64,000 nucleotides of DNA. Origin: CAVTLG01 sp963735495. GTDB taxonomy: Bacteria; Chloroflexota; Ktedonobacteria; Ktedonobacterales; Ktedonobacteraceae. Below, one piece after another: positions 1 through 8,934 of this stretch. The stretch spans positions 372,001 to 436,000 of the forward strand of contig CAVTLG010000008.1 of the NCBI GenBank assembly GCA_963735495.1. The letters run 5' to 3'. The notes below the pieces were generated by a model. The model made no database searches, was not told the origin of the DNA, and saw only the letters and a program-made list of their open reading frames with translations. Each line of letters opens with the position of its first letter. Position 1 is the first letter of the stretch. A program made the translations under genes and the position numbers.

Positions 1-202
1 TATTCCTCTAAGAGGTCCCATACAGACAGGGAACACGTTTCTGTTTCAACTCCTATAATCAGGAACACGAGGCAAGTAGTCTATTGGATACAATCGGCCT
101 CAATCTCGCTATGCTTCATGCCCTCTGCATGCTACAATGGGCAGAGAAATCTCGCGCATCATTACAAGAGCTGTATTTTTTTAAGGAGTTTAGATTACAG
201 TA

Positions 203-1786
203 ATGAGTACGACACCTTCAGGGCGACCACGCCCTTTTGTGCTGATTATTATGGATGGCTGGGGTATAAATCCACGTAAAGAGGGCAATGCTATCGCTCT
301 TGCCCACACCCCCAATATTGACCGACTGGCCCGTGAGTGGCCGCATACGGCAGTGAGAACTTCTGGCGAGGCCGTCGGCCTGCCAGATGGACAGATGGGC
401 AATTCCGAAGTCGGGCATCAGAACATTGGCGCCGGCAAACGCGTCTTGCAAGACTACACCCGTGTCAGCGAATCGATTAAAGATGGCTCCTTCTTTCACA
501 ATCCAGCATTTCTCAAAGCCATCGAGCACGTCAAGAAAAATCAGTCGCGCTTACACATCTGCGGTCTGTTGGGCGATGGCGGTGTACATGCCCACGAGAC
601 ACATTTGGAGGCCCTGCTACAACTGGCGCAGAGACATGACATTGAAGAGGTCTTTATCCACGCGTTCACCGATGGTCGCGATACTTCGCCGACCGGTGGC
701 ATAGAGTTTATGCAGCGTCTCCAGGCACGCGCACGCGCAATTGGCGGCGAGCACACAGCCAGAGTAGCAACTGTCAGCGGACGCTATTATGCCATGGACC
801 GGGACAACCGTTGGGAGCGCACCGGCATAACCTACTTTGCCATGACACGCGGCGAGGGTTTACAGGCCAATTCCGCCCTGGCAGCGATCCAGCAGGCGTA
901 TGATAAGGGCACAACGGACGAATTTATTCTGCCGACAGCCATTATGGACAATGGCCATCCTGTGGCAACCGTCAAGGCGGGAGACGCGGTCATCCACTAC
1001 AATTTCCGCCCCGACCGCGCACGACAACTGACCAAGGCCTTCGTATTACCAGAGCTACCACCACAGGCCACAGGAAAATTTGAGCGCGGTCCACGGCTGG
1101 CCGATCTGACCTACGTCATGATGACAGCATACGAGGAGGGACTCGACGCCGAGGTGGCATATCGTGCCGATGAGGTGGAGATGCCCCTGGCACGCGTTAT
1201 CTCCGAGCAGGGCATGACGCAGTTTCATACCGCTGAGACAGAAAAATATGCCCATGTCACCTATTTTATCAATGGACGCCGTGAAACTCCCTTCAAAGGT
1301 GAAGATCGCGTCCTGGTGCCATCACCCAAAGTGCCAACCTATGATCTACAACCGGAGATGAGTGCAGCGGGCGTAACAGATACCGCTATCGAGCATATCC
1401 GCAGTGGCAAATACGATCTCGTCATTATGAATTACGCCAACGCGGATATGGTCGGGCATACAGGGGTGATCGAAGCAGCCATAAAGGCCGTTGAGACGGT
1501 CGATACTGGTGTCGGTCGTGTTGTCGAAGCAACGCTAGCTGCCGGTGGAGGTCTGGCTATCACAGCCGACCATGGGAATGCAGAGCAACTGATCGAGTAC
1601 GACAGCGGCAAACCATTTACAGCCCACACAACCTTTCCTGTCCCGCTCTACTTTGTCGTACCGCAATATGCCCAGACGCGCCTGCGCAGCGATGGCATTT
1701 TAGCAGATGTGGCTCCCACCGTCCTACAGGTGCTGGGTATTCCACAGCCAAAGGATATGAAGGGACGTTCCTTGATTTTACCCTAG
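203..1786 (+). CDS. gpmI: 2,3-bisphosphoglycerate-independent phosphoglycerate mutase
   Basis: Cytosolic glycolytic enzyme that interconverts 3- and 2-phosphoglycerate through a phosphoserine intermediate with two divalent metals. The 527-residue length is normal for the family. Visible motifs are the N-terminal metal Asp in IIMDGWG (D18), the catalytic serine in GNSEVGH (S68), HAFTDGRDT, RPDRARQ, the metal cluster NYANADMVGHTG and the C-terminal ADHGNAE. The ATG follows an AAGGAG box at 183-188 with a rather long spacer. The preceding 200 bases hold no gene I can recognise. It is monocistronic here: the next gene is convergent, with a DnaA-box palindrome between them. No anomaly in the protein. 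Confidence 0.97.
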   Translation: MSTTPSGRPRPFVLIIMDGWGINPRKEGNAIALAHTPNIDRLAREWPHTAVRTSGEAVGLPDGQMGNSEVGHQNIGAGKRVLQDYTRVSESIKDGSFFHNPAFLKAIEHVKKNQSRLHICGLLGDGGVHAHETHLEALLQLAQRHDIEEVFIHAFTDGRDTSPTGGIEFMQRLQARARAIGGEHTARVATVSGRYYAMDRDNRWERTGITYFAMTRGEGLQANSALAAIQQAYDKGTTDEFILPTAIMDNGHPVATVKAGDAVIHYNFRPDRARQLTKAFVLPELPPQATGKFERGPRLADLTYVMMTAYEEGLDAEVAYRADEVEMPLARVISEQGMTQFHTAETEKYAHVTYFINGRRETPFKGEDRVLVPSPKVPTYDLQPEMSAAGVTDTAIEHIRSGKYDLVIMNYANADMVGHTGVIEAAIKAVETVDTGVGRVVEATLAAGGGLAITADHGNAEQLIEYDSGKPFTAHTTFPVPLYFVVPQYAQTRLRSDGILADVAPTVLQVLGIPQPKDMKGRSLILP

Positions 1787-1820
1787 CTTAACTTACACTT
1801 AATATGAACGACAAACACTC

Positions 1821-1879
1821 ACTAGTTATCCACACTATACGCATAAAATGTGTGGATAACTAGTAATAATTGTGGATAA
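1821..1879. promoter_or_regulatory. Palindromic cluster of three perfect DnaA boxes
   Basis: Seen directly: TTATCCACA at 1826-1834 and its reverse complement TGTGGATAA at 1851-1859 and 1871-1879. The first two lie inside a perfect 14-bp inverted repeat (1821-1834 and 1851-1864) with a 16-base spacer. The 9-mer is the consensus DnaA-binding box. The cluster sits between the convergent ends of gpmI and the next gene, so it could also act as a hairpin, but no T-run follows. No dnaA, dnaN or AT-rich unwinding region is visible nearby, so a titration or regulatory site is more likely than the origin. Confidence 0.7.
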
Positions 1880-1884
1880 GCAGG

Positions 1885-2838
1885 CTACCCGATTCTCTGT
1901 ATTAAGGCGAGTGGAACGACACACAGTGAACCATCTTCAAGGCGCAAACTCGCTGCACGCGCGCGGACACCCGAAAGAAATGTCTGGTTATAGGCAAAAA
2001 GATAGTCTATAACCCCTAGCGAACCCGCGTACTCACCAGCCAGAACACGCACCTGGGCACCCAGAGAGAGCGTGGGATCGGCCAGCACAGGATGCCACTG
2101 CTGTTGTGCTTCCTCTATAGGTAACGAGATAATCAATTCAGGATAAACCTGCTGGTGTACAGAGGTTACGCCCGAGAGCAATGCCACTGACCCTTGATAG
2201 CGACTCAACAAGTTAATAACAGACGCAGGCATAATAGCAGTACCGAGACCCTCAGTTAACAAGAGCGTGATGGGTGGCAGTTGCATCTGTAGCTGTGCTA
2301 CATCGTCACGGTCAATAAGCTGCACAAAGTCGGTATGCAGAAAACCTTCCAGGTCGCGCAAAGAGATACTGCTAGCAACGATACCCGCAACACCTGAACT
2401 AGCAGCCTGGCGCAGTAGCGTGAAATTAAGTGGTCCCGGCACAACCAGAATAGCACCCGGTGGGATCATCTGTGGTCCCTGCTCAGGAACCCGGCTTTGC
2501 CAGATAATCAGCACACCCGCAACCTGCTTGCCAGCTCCAACAACTCCCTGTATCAGCGCAGCACGACTCTCAATAACCACGCCTCCACGCGCCGTGGTCT
2601 CAACGACACGTCCGTGTAAACCGGCAGGAACTGCCTCAGGCTTAGATGCAGGGACAAAAGAGCCAGGTGATCTCGGCGCTACAGTAAAACCAGCCGGCTC
2701 CAGACGCAACACAGGCTGGTCAGGCAGTACCTCCTGACCAATATAGACCAACGGAACACATCTGACCTTCGACCCACCCGGCCAGCGTTCTCTCGTTAGC
2801 AGTATTTGCGGTACGATAGGCCAACCGGGTGGATGCAT
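1885..2838 (-). CDS. Conserved hypothetical protein with C-terminal KOW-like segment
   Basis: I do not recognise a named family. The 317-residue protein lacks a signal peptide or clear membrane helix. Its middle is rich in short beta-type hydrophobic runs (GVVIESRAALIQGVV, GVLIIWQS, AILVVPGPLN) ending in a region that alternates Leu/Ile with Gly. The last 60 residues contain GAQVRVLAGEYAGSLGVI, which resembles the KOW motif of NusG-like and ribosomal proteins, an RNA- or protein-binding element. It starts 15 bases after the MutL-like gene stops, so the two are very likely co-transcribed and functionally linked. The start ATG is preceded by GGGAGGTCC. Confidence 0.75.
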   Translation of the reverse strand: MHPPGWPIVPQILLTRERWPGGSKVRCVPLVYIGQEVLPDQPVLRLEPAGFTVAPRSPGSFVPASKPEAVPAGLHGRVVETTARGGVVIESRAALIQGVVGAGKQVAGVLIIWQSRVPEQGPQMIPPGAILVVPGPLNFTLLRQAASSGVAGIVASSISLRDLEGFLHTDFVQLIDRDDVAQLQMQLPPITLLLTEGLGTAIMPASVINLLSRYQGSVALLSGVTSVHQQVYPELIISLPIEEAQQQWHPVLADPTLSLGAQVRVLAGEYAGSLGVIDYLFAYNQTFLSGVRARAASLRLEDGSLCVVPLALIQRIG

Positions 2839-2853
2839 ACGGGACCTCCCACA

Positions 2854-4722
2854 TCACACATCTAACGCCTGCGACCACTGCAACAAGCGCGCCTGACGCT
2901 CTGTCTCATCAGTTGGCAATACGAGTGGACGACCGCGCGCATCTATAATCAGCCCAATCAATCCACCATCGATCTCTTCAGCCGCGCGAGCACGCTCGCC
3001 AGGTCCAAGTCCAACGTCGACAGTAGGCGCCGGGAACAATGTCAGCAAAGCCTGCTCATTGGTGCGCAAAGGCACAACTTCGATAGAACCGCCCATCACG
3101 TCAACGTTCACCTGCCGCCCATCGCCGTACTCTATACCAACACGTACGGCCAGTTGCCCCTGCTGCACTCCACCAAAAGGGATCACGCAGGTGCCAAGGC
3201 GATGTGAGACAGCGTCATTCTCGTTGACCTGCACAGCCGTCACAGGTGCCACCGTTGCCACAGCACCAAGCTGTGGGATCAGCATGGTGCTATCGAGCAC
3301 CAGCGAGGTTACACCACGTGGCTGCAACGCATCTAGTAAGATCATAGCCACCTGCCCCAGCTTTGGTGCATGCGCCAGAACGCCTCCTGTAGCCAGTACC
3401 AGGTCAGAGTCAGGCCAGTCTACATTGCTCTTGCGCACAGCTTCAAGTGTCAAGGCTATCGCCTCACGCGCAAAAGCCTGCGTTAACAACAACTCACGCA
3501 TCTCCGTCGGCACAGTATGTGGATGCAGCTTATGATTGAAGACAAACTGACGTACTTCTTCCTCAGAGACGCTAAACGGCAACCAGCGCGTGATACGTTG
3601 TAAGCCTGCCTGCTGTAAAACGGCACCACTATTCGTACTAACCCCCACACTACTATTTACCATCGGGATAAATTCACCCTGCTCACCAGCTAGCATGAGC
3701 GTCGTCGTAGCCCCCCCGACGTCTATAGCCGTCACATTCATCCCGTAATGTTGCGCCAGGAAACGCACCAGACTGCTCAGCGAAGTCGCCGAGGCCACTG
3801 GCATACTATTGGACCACGCGTGCAAATGATCATAGCCAGGTATGCGCTTAAATACATAGCGCTCATGGAGCGCGCCAATCGCGGCGCTAATTGGCGCAAG
3901 CTGTGCCTGTGAGGCCAGGGCTTCAACGCGTGTCACCTCGCCAACCCCTTGCAACATACGACGCACAGCCTCTACATACTGAGGAGCACCTGCATAAATG
4001 ACAGAGTATTGTCTGACGGCAGCGTCCTGTGCAGGTGCTCCAGCAGCGCCCTGAGTTCCCCGGTCGCGCGCCGAGTTTACCAGTAATTGACAGGCCTCTT
4101 GGAGTGATATAGGACCAGAAGCACCTTCAGCCAACCCAACAATCAGCGCTACCTGCGGCTGTATTTCACGAATACGCCCTGACTGGCGTTCCCATTCTTG
4201 CGCAATACGCTGCTGACTCCATTGTCCACCAGCAACGCCCGCACCAACAGGGACAGGCGTTGTTGTCGCCGTAAACGAAGGAGCAGGAACCATCTCAGCC
4301 TGCACGTACAAGCCAGAGACAGCTTGTTTAGCCAGGCCCTCCAACGCAGCATTAACCGCACCTACGACAACGAGACGCAACGGATCGCCTGTGCTCATGG
4401 TCGAAATAAAGACATCAACACCGTCACCATTTGGCTGCTCCGGGGAGATGATCTGCTTATCGACTACAAAACGACGACCCGTGATAAACTCAATGACATT
4501 GATGGCCTGAATGATCCCTTCGGTAACGTCCTCATAGGGTGGGTTGACGGTAGTAGGGGCTTCCCCACGCGCCATGAGACGATACTGACCCTCAACAAGG
4601 CCAAGGAGAGAGACCTTCGTAAATACGGTCCCACAATCAACGACTAGAAGGGAGCTAGCAGACGATGCATTAGAGTTGCTCTGAAGCCCCTGTTCTCCCC
4701 CTGAGTAGGGTTGTGTATTCAT
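2854..4722 (-). CDS. MutL/GlmL-like ASKHA-fold protein
   Basis: 622 residues. The N-terminus carries the phosphate-1 motif of the actin/Hsp70 superfamily (VVDCGTVFTKVSLL), and a second motif appears in the middle as TAIDVGGATTTLML. The overall pattern matches the MutL/GlmL family, which accompanies the coenzyme-B12 glutamate mutase in clostridia and is presumed to reactivate or assemble it. No mutase subunit gene is present in the window, so the partner here is unknown; Chloroflexota often carry such orphan copies (recalled, not checked). It lies between the zinc-ribbon gene upstream (22-base gap) and the KOW-like gene downstream, consistent with a three-gene operon. Predicted soluble and ATP-binding. 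Confidence 0.8.
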   Translation of the reverse strand: MNTQPYSGGEQGLQSNSNASSASSLLVVDCGTVFTKVSLLGLVEGQYRLMARGEAPTTVNPPYEDVTEGIIQAINVIEFITGRRFVVDKQIISPEQPNGDGVDVFISTMSTGDPLRLVVVGAVNAALEGLAKQAVSGLYVQAEMVPAPSFTATTTPVPVGAGVAGGQWSQQRIAQEWERQSGRIREIQPQVALIVGLAEGASGPISLQEACQLLVNSARDRGTQGAAGAPAQDAAVRQYSVIYAGAPQYVEAVRRMLQGVGEVTRVEALASQAQLAPISAAIGALHERYVFKRIPGYDHLHAWSNSMPVASATSLSSLVRFLAQHYGMNVTAIDVGGATTTLMLAGEQGEFIPMVNSSVGVSTNSGAVLQQAGLQRITRWLPFSVSEEEVRQFVFNHKLHPHTVPTEMRELLLTQAFAREAIALTLEAVRKSNVDWPDSDLVLATGGVLAHAPKLGQVAMILLDALQPRGVTSLVLDSTMLIPQLGAVATVAPVTAVQVNENDAVSHRLGTCVIPFGGVQQGQLAVRVGIEYGDGRQVNVDVMGGSIEVVPLRTNEQALLTLFPAPTVDVGLGPGERARAAEEIDGGLIGLIIDARGRPLVLPTDETERQARLLQWSQALDV

Positions 4723-4744
4723 GCGCTATCCCTCTTCCCTTTGC

Positions 4745-6343
4745 TTAGCGATCAAACCAGCCACGAATAACATCCAGAAAGTTGCGTTTGGTAGATCTGG
4801 CTGCATTTCTCTGCTCGTCGGTGGCTAGCGCCTGCCCAGGTGCCGCTGGCACTCTGGCTGCATTTCCTGGTGTCGGTGGCACACCACCAAAAGGTGCCCC
4901 GGCCTGATAGCCCTGATTATTCGCTTGATAACCCTGATTATTCACTTGATAGGCCTGATTACCGGCCTGATAGCCTTGATTATTCGCTTGATAGTTCTGG
5001 CCGTTGGGGGCATATCCATTGTAAACACCAGATGAGCCGGCTGCATACCCTTGCGCTTGTGGCCTCGCCACACCCGCAGGAGTATTAGGAGCAACTGATC
5101 CACCAGGCATTTGCGCGGGCGATTGATAGGGAATATTGGGCGCTGGCGCAGGATAGTTGGGCGCAGCCGGGGCCACACCTAGCATGGAAGCAAAAACATT
5201 TGCCGCCATTTCGCTACTCTCACTTGAATTTACCTCATTACGCGGACGACTCGGTACACGTACATTCTCAACGTGTGGAGGAACCATCGGGCCAGCCGGT
5301 CTCGGCGCGTTATTTTGTGGCGATAGTCTGGGGTCATTCGCTGAACGTAGCCACTCAGGGAGCGCGTTGGCATCAACAAAAGAAGATGCAGCCAACCCAC
5401 TACCCTGTGCAGAAGGGGACTGCATAGGAGATGAAAGGGCATCTTGCCAGGGTTGTTGATTGGGTTGCTGAGACGCTTGCCACGCGGGCATCTCGGGTTG
5501 AGACGCGGTCTGGTTCGGCTGCGCAGCCTGCCAGGATGGAGACGGAGGCACTGAACCCTGGCGCACGCTCTGTCCCTTGCCGCTCTCACGCATCCATTGA
5601 GGCAATGCATCTTCATCCAATAGAGAAGATGCAGAAAAACCAGCCGCCTGTGCATTATTTAGAGGAGCAGCTGAACTGCCTTGAGCTACCCCCTGACCAT
5701 TCTGCGGGGCCATCCATGCCGGCAATGACTGCTGATCAATGAGATCACGAGCAGAGAAGCCAGAGGCAAGCTGCGGAGACATCGGCTCAATAGGCCGTGA
5801 CGGCGACGCAGTTGGTCCTGAAGTAGAGGTAGAAGCAGACGCTTTTTGCTGTTGCAACTGCTTCATCCAATCGGGCACAGCATCTTGCTGGACCAGGTTT
5901 GCCGCAGCAAACCCATCCGCTGGAGGCACTGCGGGCATCGGCGAACTGCTTTGCATCCAGGGGGGCAGCGACTGTTCATCAACCAGTGAACGCGCTGTCA
6001 CCCCATGGGGGGATATAGCATCACTGGTTATCGGACCAGAGAACGGAGAGGAACCAAGAGACGGATTAGAGGCAGTATTATCACGCGTTTCATTGCGTTC
6101 CGCGCGCATCCAACTCGGTAACGACCCCTCTTCAACAAAATCAGCAGCAGAGAAATTTGCTGCATCCGGTATAGGTGGAGCAGAGCGTTCGCCTGCTCGT
6201 AATGACCCCAGCCATGCTGGCAGCTCAGGCTGATCTTGAGGCATCATACCCTGATCAACCCTGCTAGAGAGTGGTGTGCCACACGACTGGCAGTTCATAG
6301 CACCAGTAGCGTTCATCATCCCACAGCGGTTACACTTAATCAC
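4745..6343 (-). CDS. Zinc-ribbon protein with six LPxWM repeats
   Basis: 532 residues, low complexity. It opens with a zinc ribbon of two CxxC pairs (C4, C7 and C18, C21). It then carries six spaced copies of a short motif of the form [SA]xxLVDxxSLPxWM (for example FVEEGSLPSWM, LVDEQSLPPWM, LIDQQSLPAWM, LLDEDALPQWM) separated by Ser/Pro/Gln-rich linkers. A 3' segment has YQANNQG-type Asn/Gln/Tyr repeats, and the basic tail ends FLDVIRGWFDR. There is no membrane helix. The architecture suggests a disordered scaffold displaying repeated peptide ligands; this is inference. It is the first gene of the leftward trio with the MutL-like gene. Function unknown. Confidence 0.8.
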   Translation of the reverse strand: MIKCNRCGMMNATGAMNCQSCGTPLSSRVDQGMMPQDQPELPAWLGSLRAGERSAPPIPDAANFSAADFVEEGSLPSWMRAERNETRDNTASNPSLGSSPFSGPITSDAISPHGVTARSLVDEQSLPPWMQSSSPMPAVPPADGFAAANLVQQDAVPDWMKQLQQQKASASTSTSGPTASPSRPIEPMSPQLASGFSARDLIDQQSLPAWMAPQNGQGVAQGSSAAPLNNAQAAGFSASSLLDEDALPQWMRESGKGQSVRQGSVPPSPSWQAAQPNQTASQPEMPAWQASQQPNQQPWQDALSSPMQSPSAQGSGLAASSFVDANALPEWLRSANDPRLSPQNNAPRPAGPMVPPHVENVRVPSRPRNEVNSSESSEMAANVFASMLGVAPAAPNYPAPAPNIPYQSPAQMPGGSVAPNTPAGVARPQAQGYAAGSSGVYNGYAPNGQNYQANNQGYQAGNQAYQVNNQGYQANNQGYQAGAPFGGVPPTPGNAARVPAAPGQALATDEQRNAARSTKRNFLDVIRGWFDR

Positions 6344-6414
6344 TTTAGCTCCTCACTTTCGCCAGGTCTCGTTCTTGGCAGTGTATCACTCTTTTTCCAG
6401 CTTGACAACGACGA

Positions 6415-6442
6415 TTTACAGGATAAGACATGCTGATATAAT
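6415..6442 (+). promoter_or_regulatory. Predicted sigma-70 promoter of the RusA-like gene
   Basis: TTTACA at 6415-6420, 16-base spacer, and an extended -10 TGATATAAT with TATAAT at 6437-6442. Transcription would start near 6449 and leave a leader of about 150 bases before the ATG at 6603. I recognise no known riboswitch in that leader. Confidence 0.55.
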
Positions 6443-6602
6443 ACACTATACGTGCTATCAGCATCCAGAAAGTACTAATTTTTCAACCCCCTCAAGTGGG
6501 TCGTGTAAAGAGCAGGGAATCCTACTGTCCTTCAGAAAGGCAGTATACACACGAAACCCAAAGAGGTCAAATGAAGATGCACTAGAAAACAGGAGAAATG
6601 TC

Positions 6603-7058
6603 ATGTCTGAGCAAGCATCAAGCGCAGGCTCGAAAAAATTGCCCCCGCACCTCTATTTCACCCTACCACTTCCTCCTGGCATCAATGAACAGTATGCCAC
6701 AGTTGACGGTCGCCGTGTCAGCACGGTAGTAGCCCGTCGCTTCAAGCAACAGATGAGAGACACCTTGCGCGCACTGGAGCGACAAGGCATGCTCCACAAT
6801 GAATTACGCCATCAATTCCACCAAAGTTACCTGGCACTCCTCCTGGACTTTTACTTTACCACGCCACTTAAACGAGACCTGGATGGAGGTCTCAAGATTA
6901 CGCAGGATGCGTTGTGCGAAGGACTGGGACTAAATGACAACCGGGTGGTTGATATCCATTTAATGAAACATATTGACCCACTCCATCCTCACCTCTACAT
7001 TGAACTGGAGGCAATTACTGACTGGCAGTTTGACAAGGAGTACGTTCTACTTAATTAA
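6603..7058 (+). CDS. RusA-like Holliday-junction resolvase domain protein
   Basis: 151 residues from the ATG at 6603, chosen because an AGGAG box lies seven bases upstream; an open frame continues further 5' but without protein-like composition. Sequence features match the RusA fold: an N-terminal strand YFTLPLPPGINEQY, a conserved RDLDGGLKITQDALCEGLGLNDNRV segment (shown here as two parts, RDLDGGLKITQDAL and GLGLNDNRVVD) whose Asp residues would form the Mg2+ site, and a final strand LYIELEA. RusA enzymes cut four-way DNA junctions. It stands alone, not inside a visible prophage, so it is probably a resident chromosomal copy. Confidence 0.82.
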   Translation: MSEQASSAGSKKLPPHLYFTLPLPPGINEQYATVDGRRVSTVVARRFKQQMRDTLRALERQGMLHNELRHQFHQSYLALLLDFYFTTPLKRDLDGGLKITQDALCEGLGLNDNRVVDIHLMKHIDPLHPHLYIELEAITDWQFDKEYVLLN

Positions 7059-7173
7059 ACGTTGGGCCTTGTTATTCTTCTGAGCCTTCCTTAATATAGA
7101 ACTAATAACAGCAGCGTTCTGTAACAAAAAAGAGCGGAATTGTATTGAGGTACTAACTAAAAGGAGCATTTGA

Positions 7174-7647
7174 ATGAACATATTGCGCAGATACATCTCG
7201 CCGAACTGGCATCCAGGTCGAGCTGCGGCTGCCGGCTTCATCGCCACCATAGTCTATAGCATCGCGATGGAGGGAGATAAATTCCTGATTGGCAACCGCT
7301 TTAGCGACGTGCGCTTCATCGAAGGTATCCTGGAAGGTGAAGCAAGCACGAAAAAAGGCTCCATCCTGGCATGGACTATTCATGTGCTGAATGGTATCGC
7401 CCTGGCGGAGATCTACGCCGCTATCGCGAAACGCTTGCTACCAGGACCGGACTTGCTCAAAGGGGCTATTTTTGGAGAACTGTTCATTGTGGGCGCGTGG
7501 TGGCTCACCCCCATCGCGGATAAGCATCATCCACTGATAAAAAATGGCGAGCTACCGAAACTCGCCAATTGGACAGCATTTCTCCGCAATATTATACGTC
7601 ACCTGGCCTTTGGTCTCACACTCGGCTGGCTCTACCACGAAGACTGA
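7174..7647 (+). CDS. Small integral membrane protein, unknown function
   Basis: 157 residues. Three or four hydrophobic stretches can be seen (AAAAGFIATIVYSIAM, ILAWTIHVLNGIALAEIYAAI, AIFGELFIVGAWWLTP, NIIRHLAFGLTLGWLY), giving an inner-membrane prediction. The ATG follows AAAAGGAGC with a good spacer. Charged, conserved-looking positions in the loops (EGDKFL, DKHHPLIKNGELPKLANW) suggest a membrane enzyme or channel, but I do not recognise the family. The gene is followed immediately by a palindromic repeat element. Confidence 0.7.
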   Translation: MNILRRYISPNWHPGRAAAAGFIATIVYSIAMEGDKFLIGNRFSDVRFIEGILEGEASTKKGSILAWTIHVLNGIALAEIYAAIAKRLLPGPDLLKGAIFGELFIVGAWWLTPIADKHHPLIKNGELPKLANWTAFLRNIIRHLAFGLTLGWLYHED

Positions 7648-7656
7648 TGAGCCAGT

Positions 7657-7884
7657 ACGGGTAGGGGCGTCACCTTGCGAGCACCAGGGCGCACGCAAGG
7701 TCTGTCTTTTACCCACATCTTTAGTAGATAGGTCTGCGGGTGCTTCTTAGCAGCACCTGCAAGGATGAGTTCGAGGCCATCCATTAGAACCGTGTAAAAG
7801 TTCGTTCGGCCTGTCATCTGGCTTGCCGTTGATGACCTGAAAAGATGTGGGTAAAAGACAGCGCAAGGTGACGCCCCTACCCGT
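7657..7884. repeat. 228-bp palindromic repeat element with 23-bp terminal inverted repeats
   Basis: The left end (7657-7679, beginning ACGGGTAGGGGCGTCACC) is the perfect reverse complement of the right end (7862-7884, ending CGCCCCTACCCGT). A second inner inverted pair carries TGTCTTTTACCCACATCTTT near 7701-7720 and its complement near 7840-7859. There is no open frame inside. The GTAGGGGCG core recurs at 8007, 14191 and 18326, so this is one member of a dispersed family, MITE-like or REP-like. Confidence 0.75.
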
Positions 7885-8006
7885 TTCCCCTCGTGGGCGC
7901 AGAACTCGGCAATGGCGCGACCTGCCCTCTTTCTCACGCCCGTTTTCCTCCTGTTTCCCTTTTTCTCACCGGTTTTTCCTCCACGAGTGGATTTTGTTGG
8001 AGTAGG

Positions 8007-8092
8007 TGTCGCCAGGACACGCCCTTACCCACCCGTAAGCCGGACCGCTTGCCCGTCAGGTAGAGTAAGCAAGCGAGCGGTCCTCACGGTGG
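8007..8092. repeat. Partial repeat copy plus hairpin
   Basis: GTCGCCAGGACACGCCCTTACCC at 8007-8029 (given here in two pieces, GTCGCCAGGACAC and GCCCTTACCC) is an inverted, slightly diverged copy of the left half of the repeat at 14197. It is followed by GGACCGCTTGC near 8042 and GCAAGCGAGCGGTCC near 8068, an imperfect hairpin that may end transcription of the leftward membrane protein gene. The gap 7885-8098 holds no gene. Confidence 0.55.
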
Positions 8093-8098
8093 ATAGCG

Positions 8099-8467
8099 CT
8101 AGACAATGTATTGCACCCATTTGCTCACAAAGGGCAAACGATAGGCAGGACGCATCCAGGCCATCAACATCAACCATATCCACAAGAGAAACATTGTCCA
8201 CCATAAGATATGGATCAACAGACCCAGACCGAAAGAGGTTAACCAACCAATAACAGGTATCCATGACAACATCGCATTGAGCATAGTCACACCAAGTATT
8301 AGCAACGACAAGGTGCCAAAAGTGACCATCGACTGTACCGCGTGCCAACGGACGTTGCGATTCTTTTCAAAGGCAAAAAGTACAATGCCAGACACCCATA
8401 AAAATGCATATGCAAGCACACGCTCCAGGCGCTCATTCAATCCAAGAGTCGTCATTCTATGCATCAT
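8099..8467 (-). CDS. DUF4870/Tic20-like membrane protein
   Basis: 122 residues with three hydrophobic helices: a first around VLAYAFLWVSGIVLFAF, a second LSLLILGVTMLNAML and a long third through ILWWTMFLLWIWLMLMAWM. The KNRNVRWHAVQSM segment after the first helix matches the RxHAxQS signature of the DUF4870/Tic20-like family, small inner-membrane proteins of unknown role. Convergent with the preceding repeat region. Start chosen as the first ATG; an in-frame Met at residue 2 makes the exact start ambiguous by one or a few codons. Confidence 0.75.
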   Translation of the reverse strand: MMHRMTTLGLNERLERVLAYAFLWVSGIVLFAFEKNRNVRWHAVQSMVTFGTLSLLILGVTMLNAMLSWIPVIGWLTSFGLGLLIHILWWTMFLLWIWLMLMAWMRPAYRLPFVSKWVQYIV

Positions 8468-8934
8468 ACAAGCCTCACAGTTTCTTGGACAGACGAACCT
8501 CCCTTATGCAGAGAGGTCCCCCTATCAGATTTTACCAACGCAATCTTTAGCCATGCGCATAGAGCCAAACGCAAAGATTTCTCTCTATAGAGAAGGAACA
8601 TGCTCATTAACTCAACTGCCCTATATACGTATAGGCAGAAAGCGAGTTGCAATTCATGGCAAACAGCAATGCAGTTATTGGTCTGGTCTGATGCAGTACA
8701 CCCATTGGTTCAATGGGAGAAATGGTATAGTCAAAGATCGATTCCAGGGTGTTGAAGCGTTCTATAGAGTAAAATAAGAAGACGTCGCAGAGTATTGATA
8801 GCAGCACAGACACTTGCAGAGAAAAAAGGCGCTACATCTACAGGTAGCCAATAAAGAAGCTTGCGACAGCTCAAATTTATCTTTCTCCACCTGACAAGAT
8901 AAGCAAGGGTGCATGGGAGAAATGAAGGGAATTT
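8468..8934. other. Intergenic region between divergent genes
   Basis: About 470 bases with no open frame of protein-like composition. It separates the leftward DUF4870-like gene from the rightward MprF-like gene, so promoters for both should lie here. A short near-palindrome CTATATACGTATAG is at about 8621. I see no repeat copy or RNA gene. Confidence 0.5.

Noticed and set aside
1821..1879. Chromosomal origin of replication
   Set aside because: Only three boxes are visible and there is no dnaA, dnaN, or AT-rich unwinding region. Kept as a DnaA-binding site only.
7657..7884. CRISPR array
   Set aside because: The repeats are inverted, not direct and evenly spaced, and no cas genes are present.
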